The notes beneath the pieces were generated by a model that ran no database searches, was not told where the DNA came from, and saw only the letters and a list, made by a program, of their open reading frames with translations. From the NCBI GenBank assembly GCA_958510875.1, contig OY294070.1:3472001-3536000 (forward strand): a DNA stretch of 64,000 nt. Direction: 5' to 3'. The DNA is from Endomychus coccineus. Lineage: Eukaryota > Arthropoda > Insecta > Coleoptera > Endomychidae. Below, in pieces: positions 24,085-36,691 of this stretch; position 1 is the first letter of the stretch; every line of letters begins with the position of its first letter. The translations under genes were made by a program, and so were the position numbers.

Positions 24085-24545
24085 TTTCAGAAAGAGTCGC
24101 CTGAAGAGTGGTCTGAACTATGGCGAGAATCACCATGCATGACGCAGGCCAGGCTCTTCATCAAAGAGCATGTGCCTAGGCTCTCAAAGAAACACCTTTC
24201 TCCGAACAGAAGGGACATCAGACAGATGATTGGAATCCTAACCGGTCACTGTCGTCTTAACAAACACCTTCACACTATGGGCATCACAGATGACCCAATA
24301 TGTAGAAAATGTAGAGAGGCGTAAGAAACTGTCTCTCACATCCTGTTGGAATGCTCTGGCTTGACATCCCTCAGGCACCTTCACCTCTGTGTCAAAGCTG
24401 CTCCCAGAAGATCTTATGGAAGCCAGCACTGGCAATATTCTGGATTTCTGGCTGGTCACAAACTTGCTAGAATAGATCAGGCTTCTGGCCTAAGTGAATT
24501 TATCCCCTCAAATGATGGTGATGTGAACAGGAGGTCGTAAGAACG
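24085..24545 (+). pseudogene. R1/I-like C-terminal zinc-knuckle fragment
   Basis: The frame from 24139 reads ARLFIKEHVPRLSKKHLSPN, then MIGILTGHCRLNKHLHTMGI, DDPICRKCREA, one stop, and ETVSHILLECSGLTSL. This is the C-terminal cysteine/histidine domain (CxxC...H...C) that follows RNase H in this family and binds nucleic acid. The same segment is found at 44625-44720. It begins directly after another copy of the same broad family and is a separate insertion or a rearranged piece. Confidence 0.75.
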
Positions 24546-24969
24546 AACCTTACATAGAAATAATAAATTGAACGTTCTATCGTCGGATAACAATGCATTG
24601 AATTGTATATCAACTTTTTTCTATATTTACAAATCCGAAGATACGTAGAAATTAAGAAATATCTACATGGTGACGATAAGTAGACAGGGCAACCTGCACC
24701 GATATTTTCGAACGACACGTCCAAACATGTCCATTCGCTTTAAATATTGATTCTATTCGTATGTAGATGCTAATACTTTATTCATAACCTTTGCAATATT
24801 CAACAGGATACCATCCATTTAACTGTCAATGTTCGACGCTGATGGACCTTTAATGTTTTGTTATCGTTTGTCCTAGTCTCTTCATAGTACGATTTGTTGT
24901 CCTGCAGTTAACTATTGACATAACGTAAATACAGGCTATTTTAAAAATACAATAACATTCGGCATGACA
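24546..24969. other. Short non-coding stretch
   Basis: Nothing recognisable between the zinc-knuckle fragment and the next element. Confidence 0.35.
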
Positions 24970-27187
24970 TCTATTGCAGACATGTTTAATAAGTTCATGT
25001 TTGTTCATATTTTCAAGTCTTTCGCTCAACCTGTCTCTTCCAAATAATCACAATTCTTATTATGCATTTGTCGATATGACGTTTAATACCAATTTGTGGC
25101 AGGTAGTTACAGAATTTACTCGTTATCGTGTAAATCAAAACCCTTCCTTACTAGACTTAATCATAACTTCCGATATCAACTTATTATCTTCACCATTTTA
25201 CCACCCACCGATTGGAAAATCGGACCATATTGTTATTATACTCAATCTACAAGTTTTTGCGCACGATTTATGTGATACTAAACGTACATCAACTAAAATT
25301 ACATACGAAGGTGTAAACGGGGATCTGATGAATATGGATTGGAAGCTCCTGTTGATAACAGGTCCGCCAATGAACAATGGATAGAGAACTGCGAAAAACA
25401 GTTCTTGAGGCTGTTGACAAAAGTAGCAGAGTTTTCAAAATAGGGTGTAATTCTAAAAAGCCTCGAATAACTCATGATCTACTTCAAAAAGACTCTCTGG
25501 CGAAGATATACACGTGCTAGATCCGAAGTAAATTACTTGTGCTATAGGAATTTTCCCAATATCATTACTGAACAGATGCGACGAGCCAAGTCTTCCTATG
25601 AAAATAAAACTATTACTTCCTCCAATAAAAATGAACTGTACAAGTATGTAAGACAACACACTAACTCCACCGTGCTTGGCTAGAAGCAACTATGCATTGA
25701 AAACTGCCACTTTTTCTGATGGACAAGTACTTAAGAAAATCAACAACCTTAAGACAAGCACCGCCAGTTCCGCTAACGGGTTTTCGGCAACGTTATTGAA
25801 AAACTGTGCACTTACAATTAGCAAACCACTTGCTCTGATTATGGAAACGTCATTTAAAACAGCCATGCTACCTACGGATTGGATCTCTGCAGATCTTGTG
25901 GCTGTACACAGCTGAAAACTATCGTCCAATAAGCTTCACTCCCATCGAAGTTAAAATATTGGAAAGTATCATAATTGACACCATGTTAGCGTTTGCGTTT
26001 CAGGACAATATTATTCCGGAAAACCAGCACGGAATCCTACCTGGAAGGTCTATATCTACGAACCTACTTTCATGTATGAATGATTGGTCACTGGCTACAG
26101 ATAATAACATTCCAATAGACGTAATCTATCTGAATTTCAGTAAAGTCTTCGATAAGGTCCCGAAATGGCAGCTCCTAGCTAAATTGGAACACTATGGTTT
26201 CCGGGGCGAGCTATTGGGGTGGATATCAGCTTTTCTTTCTGGTCGTAAATTCAGAGTAAAAATTTGTTCAAGTTTTTCACAATATGTAGATGTTGTTAGC
26301 GGCGTACCTCAGGGACCTATCATTGGCCCATTATTATTCTTAATTTATAATCATCATCACCATTCGCTTCAACGTGATTTGGACATCATTTTGGAATGGT
26401 GTCATTTATGGCTGATACCATTAAATACAAGCAAATGCACTGTACTTCACATTGGAACGAGCAATCCACATATTTCCTAGCATCTTAATGGGTTGCAGTT
26501 AAGCACGGGTAGGTATCACCATCTCTGATAACCTCACGTGGTCGCGCCACATTGAAGAAATTTGCAAGAGGGCGAATACTTCTATATTTTTGTTTAACAA
26601 AGTTTTTTCCAATCTGTCAGTGCAAACATAATGCTTTCTTTATAAAACCTATGTGAGACCTATAATTGAATTTGGTTCCTCGGTGTGGAGTCCAGTACTT
26701 GCGCGCGATAGCGATTTAATAGAATCAGTACAGAGAAGAGCTACGAGAATGCCGTTTGGACCTATTCGTCCGGATTACCAACAACGTTTGGGATTGTTTA
26801 AAATTCCTAAAACAGAAGATAGATTTAGGCGTGGTGATCTATTCACATCGTATAGAATCCTTCATAATACATTTTCTGTTAATCTCCGTGATATATTTGG
26901 GACCCGCGTTTACGTGGTCACTCTTTAAAATTAAGGCATGAAAATTATATTATATGAAAATCATATTGTTTCTCTGCTATTCAGCAGATGATGTAGTCCA
27001 ATGTATATCTCACCATACATTAATTTCTCTATTAGCTGTTGTATTTTGTAATATTGATATTATTCAGCATTTTTTCAAATTGGTGTTATTTAGCTTCTAC
27101 AAATGTTATTATGTACAATTGAGTCAAATAGGATTTTATCCTCGACTCTTATCCTAACGAATAATAATAATAATAATAGTAATAGGT
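24970..27187 (+). pseudogene. Jockey/CR1-like non-LTR retrotransposon, 5' truncated, disrupted
   Basis: This is the most complete non-LTR element in the window. First comes the C-terminal part of the apurinic-type endonuclease (24974-25384), with SLLDLIITSD and the catalytic IGKSDHIVI. A linker follows to 25683 with stops. RT occupies 25676-26480 over two frames: NGFSATLLKNCA, NYRPISFTPIEVKILE, GILPGRSISTNLL, NFSKVFDKVPKW, and SGVPQGPIIGPLLFLIYN. The sequence then jumps to DIILEWCHLW, so the catalytic FADD box is deleted. The post-RT region (26520-26928) reads RPIIEFGSSVWSPV and SVQRRATRMPFG. An AT-rich 3' UTR ends in an (AAT)n tail. With no FADD box and several frameshifts it cannot be active. 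The clade assignment is inference from motifs. Confidence 0.85.
27160..27187 (+). repeat. (AAT)n 3' tail
   Basis: A short AAT microsatellite forms the 3' end of the preceding element, as expected of non-LTR elements that end in simple repeats. Confidence 0.7.
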
Positions 27188-29580
27188 TGATTCACTTACT
27201 AGGATAGGTCAGGTTCGTTCATATGCAAATCTCTTAACTCACCTGAAAAAAAAAACAGATGAGTGAACGAAATAGGCTTTATTTGATACTATATAAAGTT
27301 ATTTAAACTATTTGGAGAATTTTTGCTATAGTTACTTATGACACGTGTGCCAAATGTAAAAGAAATCTACCGAAGGGTTCACAAGTGAAAGGACATCTGA
27401 AACTTGGAAACCCTTCCCAGACCGACAAACTTGATAATAATCAAGGCAAGATGTATCGTACGTAAATAAAAAAGTTGAAAATGTTTTTGTAGCGAACTTT
27501 TTATTGGAGAATTGAATTCGCAGAGGGGCAAACTTTTCAGATCAGATATTAAGTTTTCAGTATTTAATTGAATAATTATAACTTGGCAGTTATCAAGAAA
27601 CTTTTGAATCGGTGCATCGGACGATAATTAACATTTTTAAATTTCTTCTGTCATTTAAGTTAATGCTCTTAATTCGCGTTCCCTTAGTTGCGAACACAAA
27701 AATAAATGGAGATTCAATTAGATCGCTGTTATATTCTTACTTTAAATGTGAAACTTTGACTTGACGTTTGTTAAACCTTTATCTGAGAATTTCACTTGTC
27801 TAGCTCAATTATCCTCATCCTTATAAGATATAAACCAGGAAAGATAACACTTCTTCCAAGAAAATAAGTTATTCTAGAAAAGACATGTCTTAGTGAGGTG
27901 CGTTTTTCGCAAGAAGAAAGTATTCGGAAAAATAAATTCAGCTTTGGTTGCCAATTTTCGAAAATTTCATCAACTTTTGCAGTATATCTTTTAGACCTCT
28001 TCTTACCACTCTATGGGAAATCTCTCAGAGAGCCATATTAACGAAAACCAAAAGTTTTATGCTTTCCGCTTAACAACTTGTTGGTCACAGATCACGCCTC
28101 TACAGGAAGCACAGAACATATTATCATAAAACGTGATAACGTGTTGTTTCTCATTCTCAGGTAACCAATAGCGGAGAAATGTGTATTCACTGTTTTATAG
28201 CTGTTTATGGCAATATGCGAAATTTTGCTTCAATATCTCTTCCACTTTGGAAGATGTTTGAAAAATAATATATTTTTCAACATATTTCAACGTCCTCCCT
28301 GTATCTCCATAACGAAGCATTTGTGGACATACCTGTATATGAACTTTTTCAAATATTTTCCGATGTAGAACCCAAGGTTACATTTTGTCAGCGTAGTTCT
28401 GTTACACCCTGTATAATACGAACTCGTCGAAGTTGCTAACCGATCCGATAATATATTACATCCACCAGTGACACTATCTATCTTTTGTTACGCGCCGTGA
28501 AAATCTTAACTGAAATCATACTCTATTCGAGGAATTCATTTCCGGCAAGCCAAAACTTATTTATTTAGTTATTAGTTCGTTTTCTGGAAATTTGTCAGAG
28601 AATACTTTCACTGGATTTTCTCATTATATTCGTGTCAGTTCCTATCATGGTTCCAGTCAACGGATCATGTCTCTTAAATAATTAAAATACATAATTAACT
28701 TCGTGTTTGTCTCCACTGCTTCCAGCCCTCACGTCTTGGCTGACTTGGATGTTAGTATGAATAAAGTGGATGTCGGCAAAATCACAATACTTTTGCGGGT
28801 TACGTATTCATTCAATAAGAACTACCAAATATGGTTGTTCGACATAAAGATAACCGCTTGATTTAAAATTCAAGGTTTTATTATTATTATCAATGGAATA
28901 ATAAGCGTATATCTTCATCAAGTCCTAAATTAGGGAAATTCCGAACATTACTATATTTGTTTAATTGTTAACATGTTATATCAACAAGTTATATAATGGG
29001 GTTGATATGACATACAAAGTAGACCGCATGTGTAATAATGCAACGTAAGCAAGGTTAGCTTATTGTTGATACATCATGGTCAACATGGATATGAATGAAT
29101 GTTATGGAATAACGTATTAACATCAACGTATAAGTATAAGGAAGGAGAAGTATCTATAGTTTAGGATAGAGTTATCATAGGCAGAATATTAGAATCATAA
29201 TTAATGATTAGAGAAGCTAAGATTAGGCAGTTCTGAATTAGTTCTATGTTATAAACCGTTGTTACATGTTTAAGTAGGGTTATTCCAATGATAAATAGAT
29301 AAGCCCTACGATGATAATATAGTTTAAATCTTACCACACCACCAGCAATCACAACCCCTATAGAACCTGACACCTGGCAATCTCGGCTTATTATATGGCG
29401 ATCCTTTTGCCATAGCATCGCAGATTATTATAATACACTTGAAATTCTGACATAAACTAGACATAATGCTCGAAATTCCCTGGCATAAAAATACAATGTT
29501 GTACCTTAAGCCGGTTACGAGCGACAGAGCAGAGTGTGTAATGGAAAGGTATAAATGACCAGCCAACAAAATGGTAAAAA
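27188..29580. other. Non-coding stretch, one shared repeat fragment
   Basis: No gene is recognised. Positions 28300-28425 share a CCCTGTATCTC...AACGAAG block and an ACACCCTGTATAAT end with 42609-42735, so both are pieces of one dispersed repeat. Confidence 0.4.
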
Positions 29581-29690
29581 GACCAAAATATCTTACGCCA
29601 TCTATGAATAAACGTCTCACTAAGAAATCAAACAATGTACTATATTGATTCATAGATTTCTCGAACTTTACAAAAGTTATTTATAGTTTT
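29581..29690 (+). repeat. Relative of the 585-bp array monomer, without its insert
   Basis: CATCTATGAATA...CGTCTCACT (29600-29620) is followed directly by AAATCAAACAATGTACTA and matching sequence to 29690. In the array at 55.0-57.4 kb the same two blocks are about 200 bp apart. This is therefore a version lacking the primer-site segment. ORFs at 29161-29653 (-) are not genes. Confidence 0.65.
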
Positions 29691-30687
29691 ATAGTATAGC
29701 CACAGTGTGAACTTTTTTATAGTTTGTCATAAATAGGTTTTCATCAATTTCAAAACGCTGAAAGTTAAACCATCATATTTAGTTTAAAAAGCAATTCCCT
29801 TACGCCGGTTATTATGTAATTCGACGCAGTACATGTTACAGCAACATGGAACAGTAACGATTCATATTTTCATGTTGATTTTTGACGTAACGTTATTGTT
29901 ATTAACTGAACAAATATTGCCGTAAATATGTAAAACTACATGGTCTGTTTGTTTCCGATACGAAGTCAATTAAAAACATATGAAACTTTGAACAGCATAC
30001 TTTTCCGAATATTAACAATACTTCAATATACATAAAATTAAATGGAGTAAAATTAGAATGGAGTATCGGGGTGAATGGATTTGGTGAAGAGTTCAAGACT
30101 GGTCGGAAGTTTTCTAAATCTAATCAGTTATCAGGTAACCTATTTGAAATATTGATTTCTGGACCAACGCTCTATTCTGACAACTACTGTTAACAAGAGA
30201 CAAACTCCTTCTTCCAAGGATGGCATATTGATCTGCCTTATATAACGTATTATTATATTGTACGAATAAAATAGTTCATTCATTTTGTCATGGTCACCGA
30301 CATCTATGTTTTAATAGCGCAAATCGATAATTTTATTTGGGCGAGAACTCGAGAGCCTTGGTGAGATAACGGAATAATTATTGATCTGGGTGAGCTTGGA
30401 TAAAGCCGGAATTCTCATTTACTACTTTCTGAGATCACCGAGTAAATGATCTCATATTGCTTCAACAGATTATTCATTATACGCAGGAATTTCAGGTTTT
30501 CCAACTTTGACCGGAAACTCTTTTTTTAAGTGAAAGCATTGAAAAAAATTTTATTGCTGATATATGAATCGCGAGAACTGTATTATTGTGGATTGCATTC
30601 TCAGTGGGGCATCTGCTTTCCGGCAGATCATGTTTTATTATATCACTTTCGCAGATGGTTGATCAGTGACATGTCTGCCTCGTCTCA
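29691..30687. other. Non-coding stretch, no gene recognised
   Basis: AT-rich with short frames only; nothing I can name. Confidence 0.35.
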
Positions 30688-30725
30688 CTGACGAGCCCAT
30701 GAGAAGAACGAAACACCTGCCTGGG
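30688..30725 (+). ncRNA. Hammerhead-like core, decayed
   Basis: CTGACGA (30688-30694), a would-be stem II (GCCC, loop ATGAGAA, GAAC at 30695-30709) and GAAAC (30710-30714) follow the order of a hammerhead core. Stem II has lost two of four pairs (GCCC would need GGGC), and I cannot find a pairing helix I. At best it is an inactive relic. Confidence 0.25.
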
Positions 30726-32135
30726 ACCGAAAGTCGTGTTGTTACTGTTCAAAAACTTCGTCTATTGAATGTCTCTGTTCATTTCGAACGATCGACTCTT
30801 CGTTCTCTATTAGTATCTGATATATCAATATTTTTAATCGAAAGAAAGCCGAGAATCTGAAATGTTTTTTTCTCCAGTGGAGATCAGCTGGGAGGACCAA
30901 AGGAGAAACCACCAGGGGCATATCATGGAGCAGATTGTTAACAATGCTTCCATATGCATTGACTTCGCCGTTACAATACGTGAAGCCGGTCCTGATAACC
31001 GACTATATCGAGATGAGCGACGAAGCGGCACGAAGGACCGAATATGGAAGGATGAAGTCCACAAAGTATAAGACGAGAGAAGAGGATGTCAATAAAACGG
31101 CGGAGAATAATCCTTCACTTTGCATTCGGATTACAAGCCGCTCGATTTAACCAATTTGTTCGGCAAACAGTTAAGAGAAACAGTTAAGAGTGGAGGAACT
31201 GTGCTCTCGACTGAGAAGCGCCCTCTGTGCTTCCCCAATTGCGTCTAAATCGGTCTGATAAGTAGGTTTACATTGCAGCTCAGGAGAACACAATGGAAGA
31301 GAGGTTTATCGTCTCGGTGACGTAGGAGATGCTGCAACGGCATCGTGACAACCGAGGATGTTTGCCGTGTCGCAACCGACGATAGGTTATGGGATTAAAG
31401 TTACGACTAACTTATATAAAGAAATATAGGGTATAAACATCGAGACCACTCAGGACGAGCTCAGACACTTTTTCAAGAATATAAGAATCCACAGGAACTT
31501 CCTCTATAGATAGAATATGTTCCAAAAGTCTTGCTTATATTTGCCTAATATTCCCAACAAAGGTTGCTATTGAGTTTTACTTGGTGGTGAATATTTGTAA
31601 TGTCATATCCATTTTAATATCTCACTTGCAGCTGTTACGTAGGTTAATTGTTCTGAACTTTCGATACAAAAATCTGTGACAAACTATTCGTATTATCCAA
31701 ACATCGTACCAAAAGTCACAGTGTCTTATTCTAAGAAACTTACGTACTAGCTACTATTTTCAGAACATTTCTTTCTTATTGGATGTATCGGGACCATTCG
31801 AGTTATTCTTAGTTGTTTTTGATCCTACCGAACCCGGAAGCTTCAATTACATATTTAAGGTTATAACAACGGCAAGCAAACTGTCAAATCATAGCATAGC
31901 TTTAAGAATATTTGGTTTTGTGACATTTTAAATTCAAGGATTCCAGGAATGACTCGTAACTGGCTTCCAATTTGTTTTTTGTAATTCTAGTCTAATTTTC
32001 GCTAGGTTTTATACGTCATTAGCAGCCGGAAACGATTTGGGCGAATGAAACATTCTCTGCGGAAAGATTTTGACGTTGTAATGTTGAAATGATGATCCCA
32101 ATAGATATATTTATGCTATTATACCCTAGGGCATA
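30726..32135. other. Non-coding stretch, no gene recognised
   Basis: Overlapping ORFs on both strands at 30834-31150 have no motif. The rest is AT-rich. Confidence 0.35.
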
Positions 32136-32139
32136 ATGA

Positions 32140-32535
32140 AGACGACTGACAGGTCTTCAAGGTTGCCCAAAAGGACTACAAGAAAGCTCTAAGGAGTTCC
32201 AAGAGAGATTCGTGGCGTACCTGCTGTGTGAGCATCAATAAGATGCTGCCGGCAGCGAGGTTATGCAAGGCTCTCTCCAAGGATTTCGCGATTGCCAGGT
32301 TGTAGTAGATGCAGAGGGCGGATGTAGAAACTGCCTCTCATATCCTCGTAGAATGTTCAGCACTGATTTCTCTGCGGCTACAACACCTCGGCATCGCATA
32401 CATGCCGCATGAGACCATAATTAGTCAATGCAGACTCAATCTTGTATAAGGGTCGCACAATGGACGCAATCAAGCGGTCTAAGTGCTCTGGACATGTCTG
32501 CCCCCATTTTGATTGATGTATTGATTGATAAACTC
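32140..32535 (+). pseudogene. R1/I-like internal-deletion derivative
   Basis: The frame from 32150 reads KVAQKDYKKALRSSKRDSWR, then SINKMLPAARLCKAL, the linker between endonuclease and RT (compare the minus-strand copy at 16757-16963). After two stops it continues straight into VETASHILVECSALISLRL, the C-terminal zinc-knuckle region (compare 24324-24380). The whole RT and RNase H, normally well over 2 kb, is missing. The 3' end is TTGAT-rich at 32505-32531. It is a deleted and inactive copy. Confidence 0.75.
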
Positions 32536-34073
32536 TAGACAGTCGAAATTTTTGGCGTTGATCTTCTACATTTCAAAATCCTTCTTAAAGCCAACTCCCG
32601 AATATGTCTCCTATTATCATGGCTATCAAAAAAAAGTGTTCCTATTCGTTTCCCTCAATTCCGGGATCTATTATTTTTTTCAGTTATTCAGGGAGGTAAC
32701 GAGATTAGCTGATAATGGCTAAATAAGTGCCTAGAACCACAAGACCAACTGCATTTAATTCCAAACCAGCATACAGTATACACTTCAACTATAAGCTCAG
32801 TTAATATCTTTAGGTTTTGAGAGGGCCTCAGGACTCTATTGGCTGTGGTAAACCATCTAGGTCCAACTCTATATGGTTCACTCATAATGTTTAACAGGCT
32901 ATGCTTTGGTTTGCGTAATGTTTTTTCCACGCAAGAAATAAAGATTAATCAAGACGCGAAATTCACTTTTTCCATGTTAACAAAAATCTTCAAGGTGCTT
33001 GCTTTCGATGGATGTCAAAACAGAACTGAATGACATGTCAGTCTAAAAATTCTAATGCGTTCTTGTTGAAGATGGTTCATCACAAATGTCACATGGGATT
33101 TTCGATTGTGGCGCCATCTGTTTAATTTTTCAGGAATTCTTCACCTTGCCTTCGTATTATATCTGTGAGAATTATTATTTAGAAAATAAATTTATTTATT
33201 CTTCATTACTATTTCCAAAGAACCGAAAACTATTCTGTACCAGGGCGATTATATATTACAAATATCATTGACTTCTTCCCTCCGAAAACATCACTCTTAA
33301 ACGGATTTTAATTGATATTAGGTAGCATATTTATTATTCCGTCGCAGACAGCTACGAGTTTGTCCATTATTGTAGATAAGAGATCGTTAAGACGAGATAT
33401 TAAGCTTCGAAACAGGAATCCACTTACGTGTTCATCATTCTGCGAGGAGAGGATGGGATAAGTGACGTGCCTCGAGAAAATCCGCATGTCTCCACGCGTG
33501 ATGGATTGGTGAAAAACAATCTTATTATGATTATGTGGTGGGATCCGCCTGCGCTTGCTAGATTCTAGAAAGTGAATTACCCTCCAGGATACAATCTTCA
33601 GATTAAGTTTCAATCCAGGAACCTCAGAAGTGTTGATAACAACGTATGTTCTCAAACCGACGATAAGTTGTCGAATCTGTCCACTGGATCCTAAAAGATT
33701 TTCGCTTTATTACTTCTTTTTTTTTAAAGATCAACGTGTCCTGGCTAACAACTTGTCGGATATTGAATTCCAAAGAATACGTTCAAGAATGGAGATAATG
33801 TTACAAATATATTGATGTTACACTGTAAAAGCCACGAGAAAGTCAGGCATTTTTGAAAGATGCCACGTCAGTCGATTTCAAAAACCCCTTCAGATCGTTA
33901 GTGGGGCCTATGCTTCGCAATATATTTGACTTTCTGTTTTGCGTTCTACTACAGTGTAACCTGAAACCCAACATTGATGGTCGGGAATTTTTGATTCTAA
34001 GGCGGCTATTCATCCCGAACTTTAGTCGATTAATAAAAGCACTAGTAATTACTCGGACATACGGTAAAATAAC
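32536..34073. other. Non-coding stretch, no gene recognised
   Basis: A 115-aa minus-strand frame at 33308-33655 and several shorter ones lack motifs. The last few hundred bases (to 34073) may be an LTR, because a primer-binding site follows. Confidence 0.35.
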
Positions 34074-34112
34074 TGGCGCAGTCGGTAGGATGTTTTGGCA
34101 CTATTATTAATC
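34074..34112 (+). promoter_or_regulatory. Candidate retroelement primer-binding site (tRNA-Ser type)
   Basis: TGGCGCAGTCGGTAGGAT at 34074-34091 is complementary to what I recall as the 3' end of a tRNA-Ser, including CCA. The same 18-mer occurs at 46092. Both are followed by a GGCA.TATTATTAAT block, here immediately (34095-34112) but about 400 bp later at 46498, so most of the internal region is deleted here. Confidence 0.5.
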
Positions 34113-34559
34113 GTGAAAAAGTAGGGTTTATTTCAGCGATTAACTAGAAATTCAAGTGAAACCAAGCTCAACGGGAAATCTAGCTATCGAGGAACAGTAG
34201 TAGTTGCTACATCCAGTGGAAAACATCTTTAGCGAGTTGAGGACAATCATCGCCAAAACTCATAATTATGAAAGCAACAAAAGCAAACTTGCAGCTACTA
34301 GTGCTAATACCAAAGACGTCACACATCCGCCACCCGCCATTAATTGGTCCAAGAGGAAAGTGAGACTCTCTCTCTCTCTCTAGTCTCTTCATGCGCTTGC
34401 TGCTCATGGCCAGACTCTCTATATAGTACTCTAGGTACATCTGCTAGCAACTGTATCGCGGCCGTTCCAAACATACGCCGAAGGTCATTTTTCAACTTGG
34501 ACCGATGGTAACTCATCACACGTAAGCTGGTATGAAAACATGAGGTAGCATGACATGTT
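34113..34559. other. Non-coding stretch with (CT)n
   Basis: A (CT)n run lies at 34366-34381. Minus-strand frames at 34207-34597 run through it and lack motifs. Confidence 0.35.
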
Positions 34560-34890
34560 GTCTTCAATGTACCTGTGCACAGGACACCCTGGTACACTAC
34601 GACAACTCAGAAATATTGCTCCAGCTCCATCCGAAATGCATCGAAAATGGTTACTGGAATATGTCTTTTAAAAATAACCTCCGTGTGTCTGGAGGTTAGA
34701 ACGTCCTGGAGCACTAGGTCACCCCAGGGACATTTATTCCAATTGAATGCAGAATGCATCGAAAATGGGTAATCGGGGGGTTTATGAGGTCACTCATCAC
34801 GAATATTATGTTTAAAAGTCTCCAATGTACCTGATGCAGAGGAAATCTTGGGGCACTACGACACCTCAGGAACATTGGATACTTTTTTAA
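34560..34890 (+). repeat. Three degenerate copies of a 115-140 bp unit
   Basis: The pattern CCTGG.GCACTA.G.CAC..CAG is seen near 34588, 34706 and 34848. The first two copies are followed by a CAGAATGCATCGAAAATGG-like segment. It is local duplication without coding content. Confidence 0.6.
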
Positions 34891-36690
34891 ACATCATATC
34901 CCTATTCAGCCACCCCAAAAACCCTCGATAGCAACATTGGAATAATTTTGAATAATGTTCATCAGTTAAATAAAACTTCTGAAACCAGGCCCAAAAAAAA
35001 TGCATTTTCTTGATTTCAAATTTGCACCAATAATAAAATAGCAACATTTTTTCTACTTGTCTTCCAGCTTCGAATGCCAAAAACCGCATCTCAATCCATC
35101 TTGCCTGAAAAAAGTTTTGCTTATGGCAAATTTGTGTCTATATTGCCTCGACTAATTAGGGCTTTTGAGGATTTGACGGTCACTTCATTTTCATGTTTAT
35201 ACCAGAGGTGTTTTTTATCCAGTGTAATGCAGATATTCAATAATGCACCCTTCAAATTCGATGGTTTTGACGTTAAGTTGGTTGATTGGAAACTTCTTGT
35301 ATCTCTACAATAAGTATACCTAACCTTAAACGTTAATATCACCTGTGCGTGAAACGACGGACAATTTGAAACAATCATTGGCCAACCAAAGCATCCAAAA
35401 CACAAGGTTGTAAGCCGAAACCCACAATCCCTGACTATTTCTATGAAGTCCTCAATATTAATGCCCGGTATAACCACAAACAGCATCCCCTTATTGGCCG
35501 AATTGCGAAAACTATTTCACAGTTTTCTATTCCGTGCAAAAAGCTACAAGATTTTATTTTTCTACCGAATGACGAAGTTGTTGAACTATTTTGACAAGTT
35601 TGAAACAACCTTTATAATAAGTTTGTAAACTAAATGGTTAGGAAATTTAGACGGATCGCATTCGCGACCACATACATTAAACTTTCTGGCCTCGATTTGA
35701 TTGTAATTGAGACGATGGATAATCATGAACGTATTGTTCGAACGAAGCCACCATGAAACGTGTATCGATGTTTGCAGTTCTCACGTTTATCGATTAGGCG
35801 CCCGTCGTTTTCGATGCCGTCTCTGTCCACTTGGGAAAGGAGCCGACGATACATATGTGTGTAAGTTTACTTTTACGCAACAGTTTGTAGTGTCAGGAAG
35901 TTGGTGTTCGGGGTTCTGGAGGGATGAGGAGGGTATTGGCCGGAGTGTGAGTATAGCAATCCAAAGCCTACTGCTCACATTGGAACGATCCATCAATTCA
36001 GCTGAAATAAAGGCTTATTGGCCTCTTTGAACTCTATTACTTAATTAGAGTGGTTTGTTTGTGTGTTAGCGATTTTTGCGCGCCAATGCCAATGCCTGTG
36101 TTGATTGATTTATTAGTTATTTATGGTTTGCACTAACACTTCGTTCGCTAAACGACGGACGCGGTTGCTTGTTTGTGTCTCTTTTTCCGGTGTATGTTTG
36201 TCATTAAAATGACAATTCATGCATAATTGATGATGGCTTAATGTTTAAATGGTTTTTTAAACGTTCAGTCTATATGCTCGTGATACGGCAATTTTGTTAA
36301 AATGGGACGCGTTTATTTCTTATTTGGGAAAATACAGTACCCAGCAACTGAACGGGATTGGTTATAGACCATTCTTACGCAATGATGATCTTGGTAATCT
36401 TACCGTTCGACTCATTGATGCGTTATTATAGTACTGAAATAGATAACAGTTTTCCTATTTAATTATAGTGGGTGCGTTCTGTTCTTTCCGTTCACAATTT
36501 TGGTAAACGATATAGGTAGCATTAATATATCATGTTCCTCTAAAACACTTCATTTTCGAGAGATATGATGTTGGAGGTTTAAAAAAGTTTTTACATTTTC
36601 TTCATTATCAGGGCTCTGTACGCATTTAAACTCGCTAAATATCTAAGCCAATAGTCAGTATTTATTTTTGTATACAAAATAAGAAACTGA
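34891..36690. other. Non-coding stretch, no gene recognised
   Basis: The 121-aa minus-strand ORF at 35121-35486 and the 107-aa plus-strand ORF at 35707-36030 are the longest frames. Neither has a motif I recognise. Confidence 0.3.
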
Positions 36691-36691
36691 T

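Noticed and set aside
33308..33655. 115-aa minus-strand ORF, considered as Penelope C-terminus
   Set aside because: No GIY-YIG or RT motif on either strand.
35121..35486. 121-aa minus-strand ORF
   Set aside because: No recognisable domain, signal or neighbour; treated as chance.
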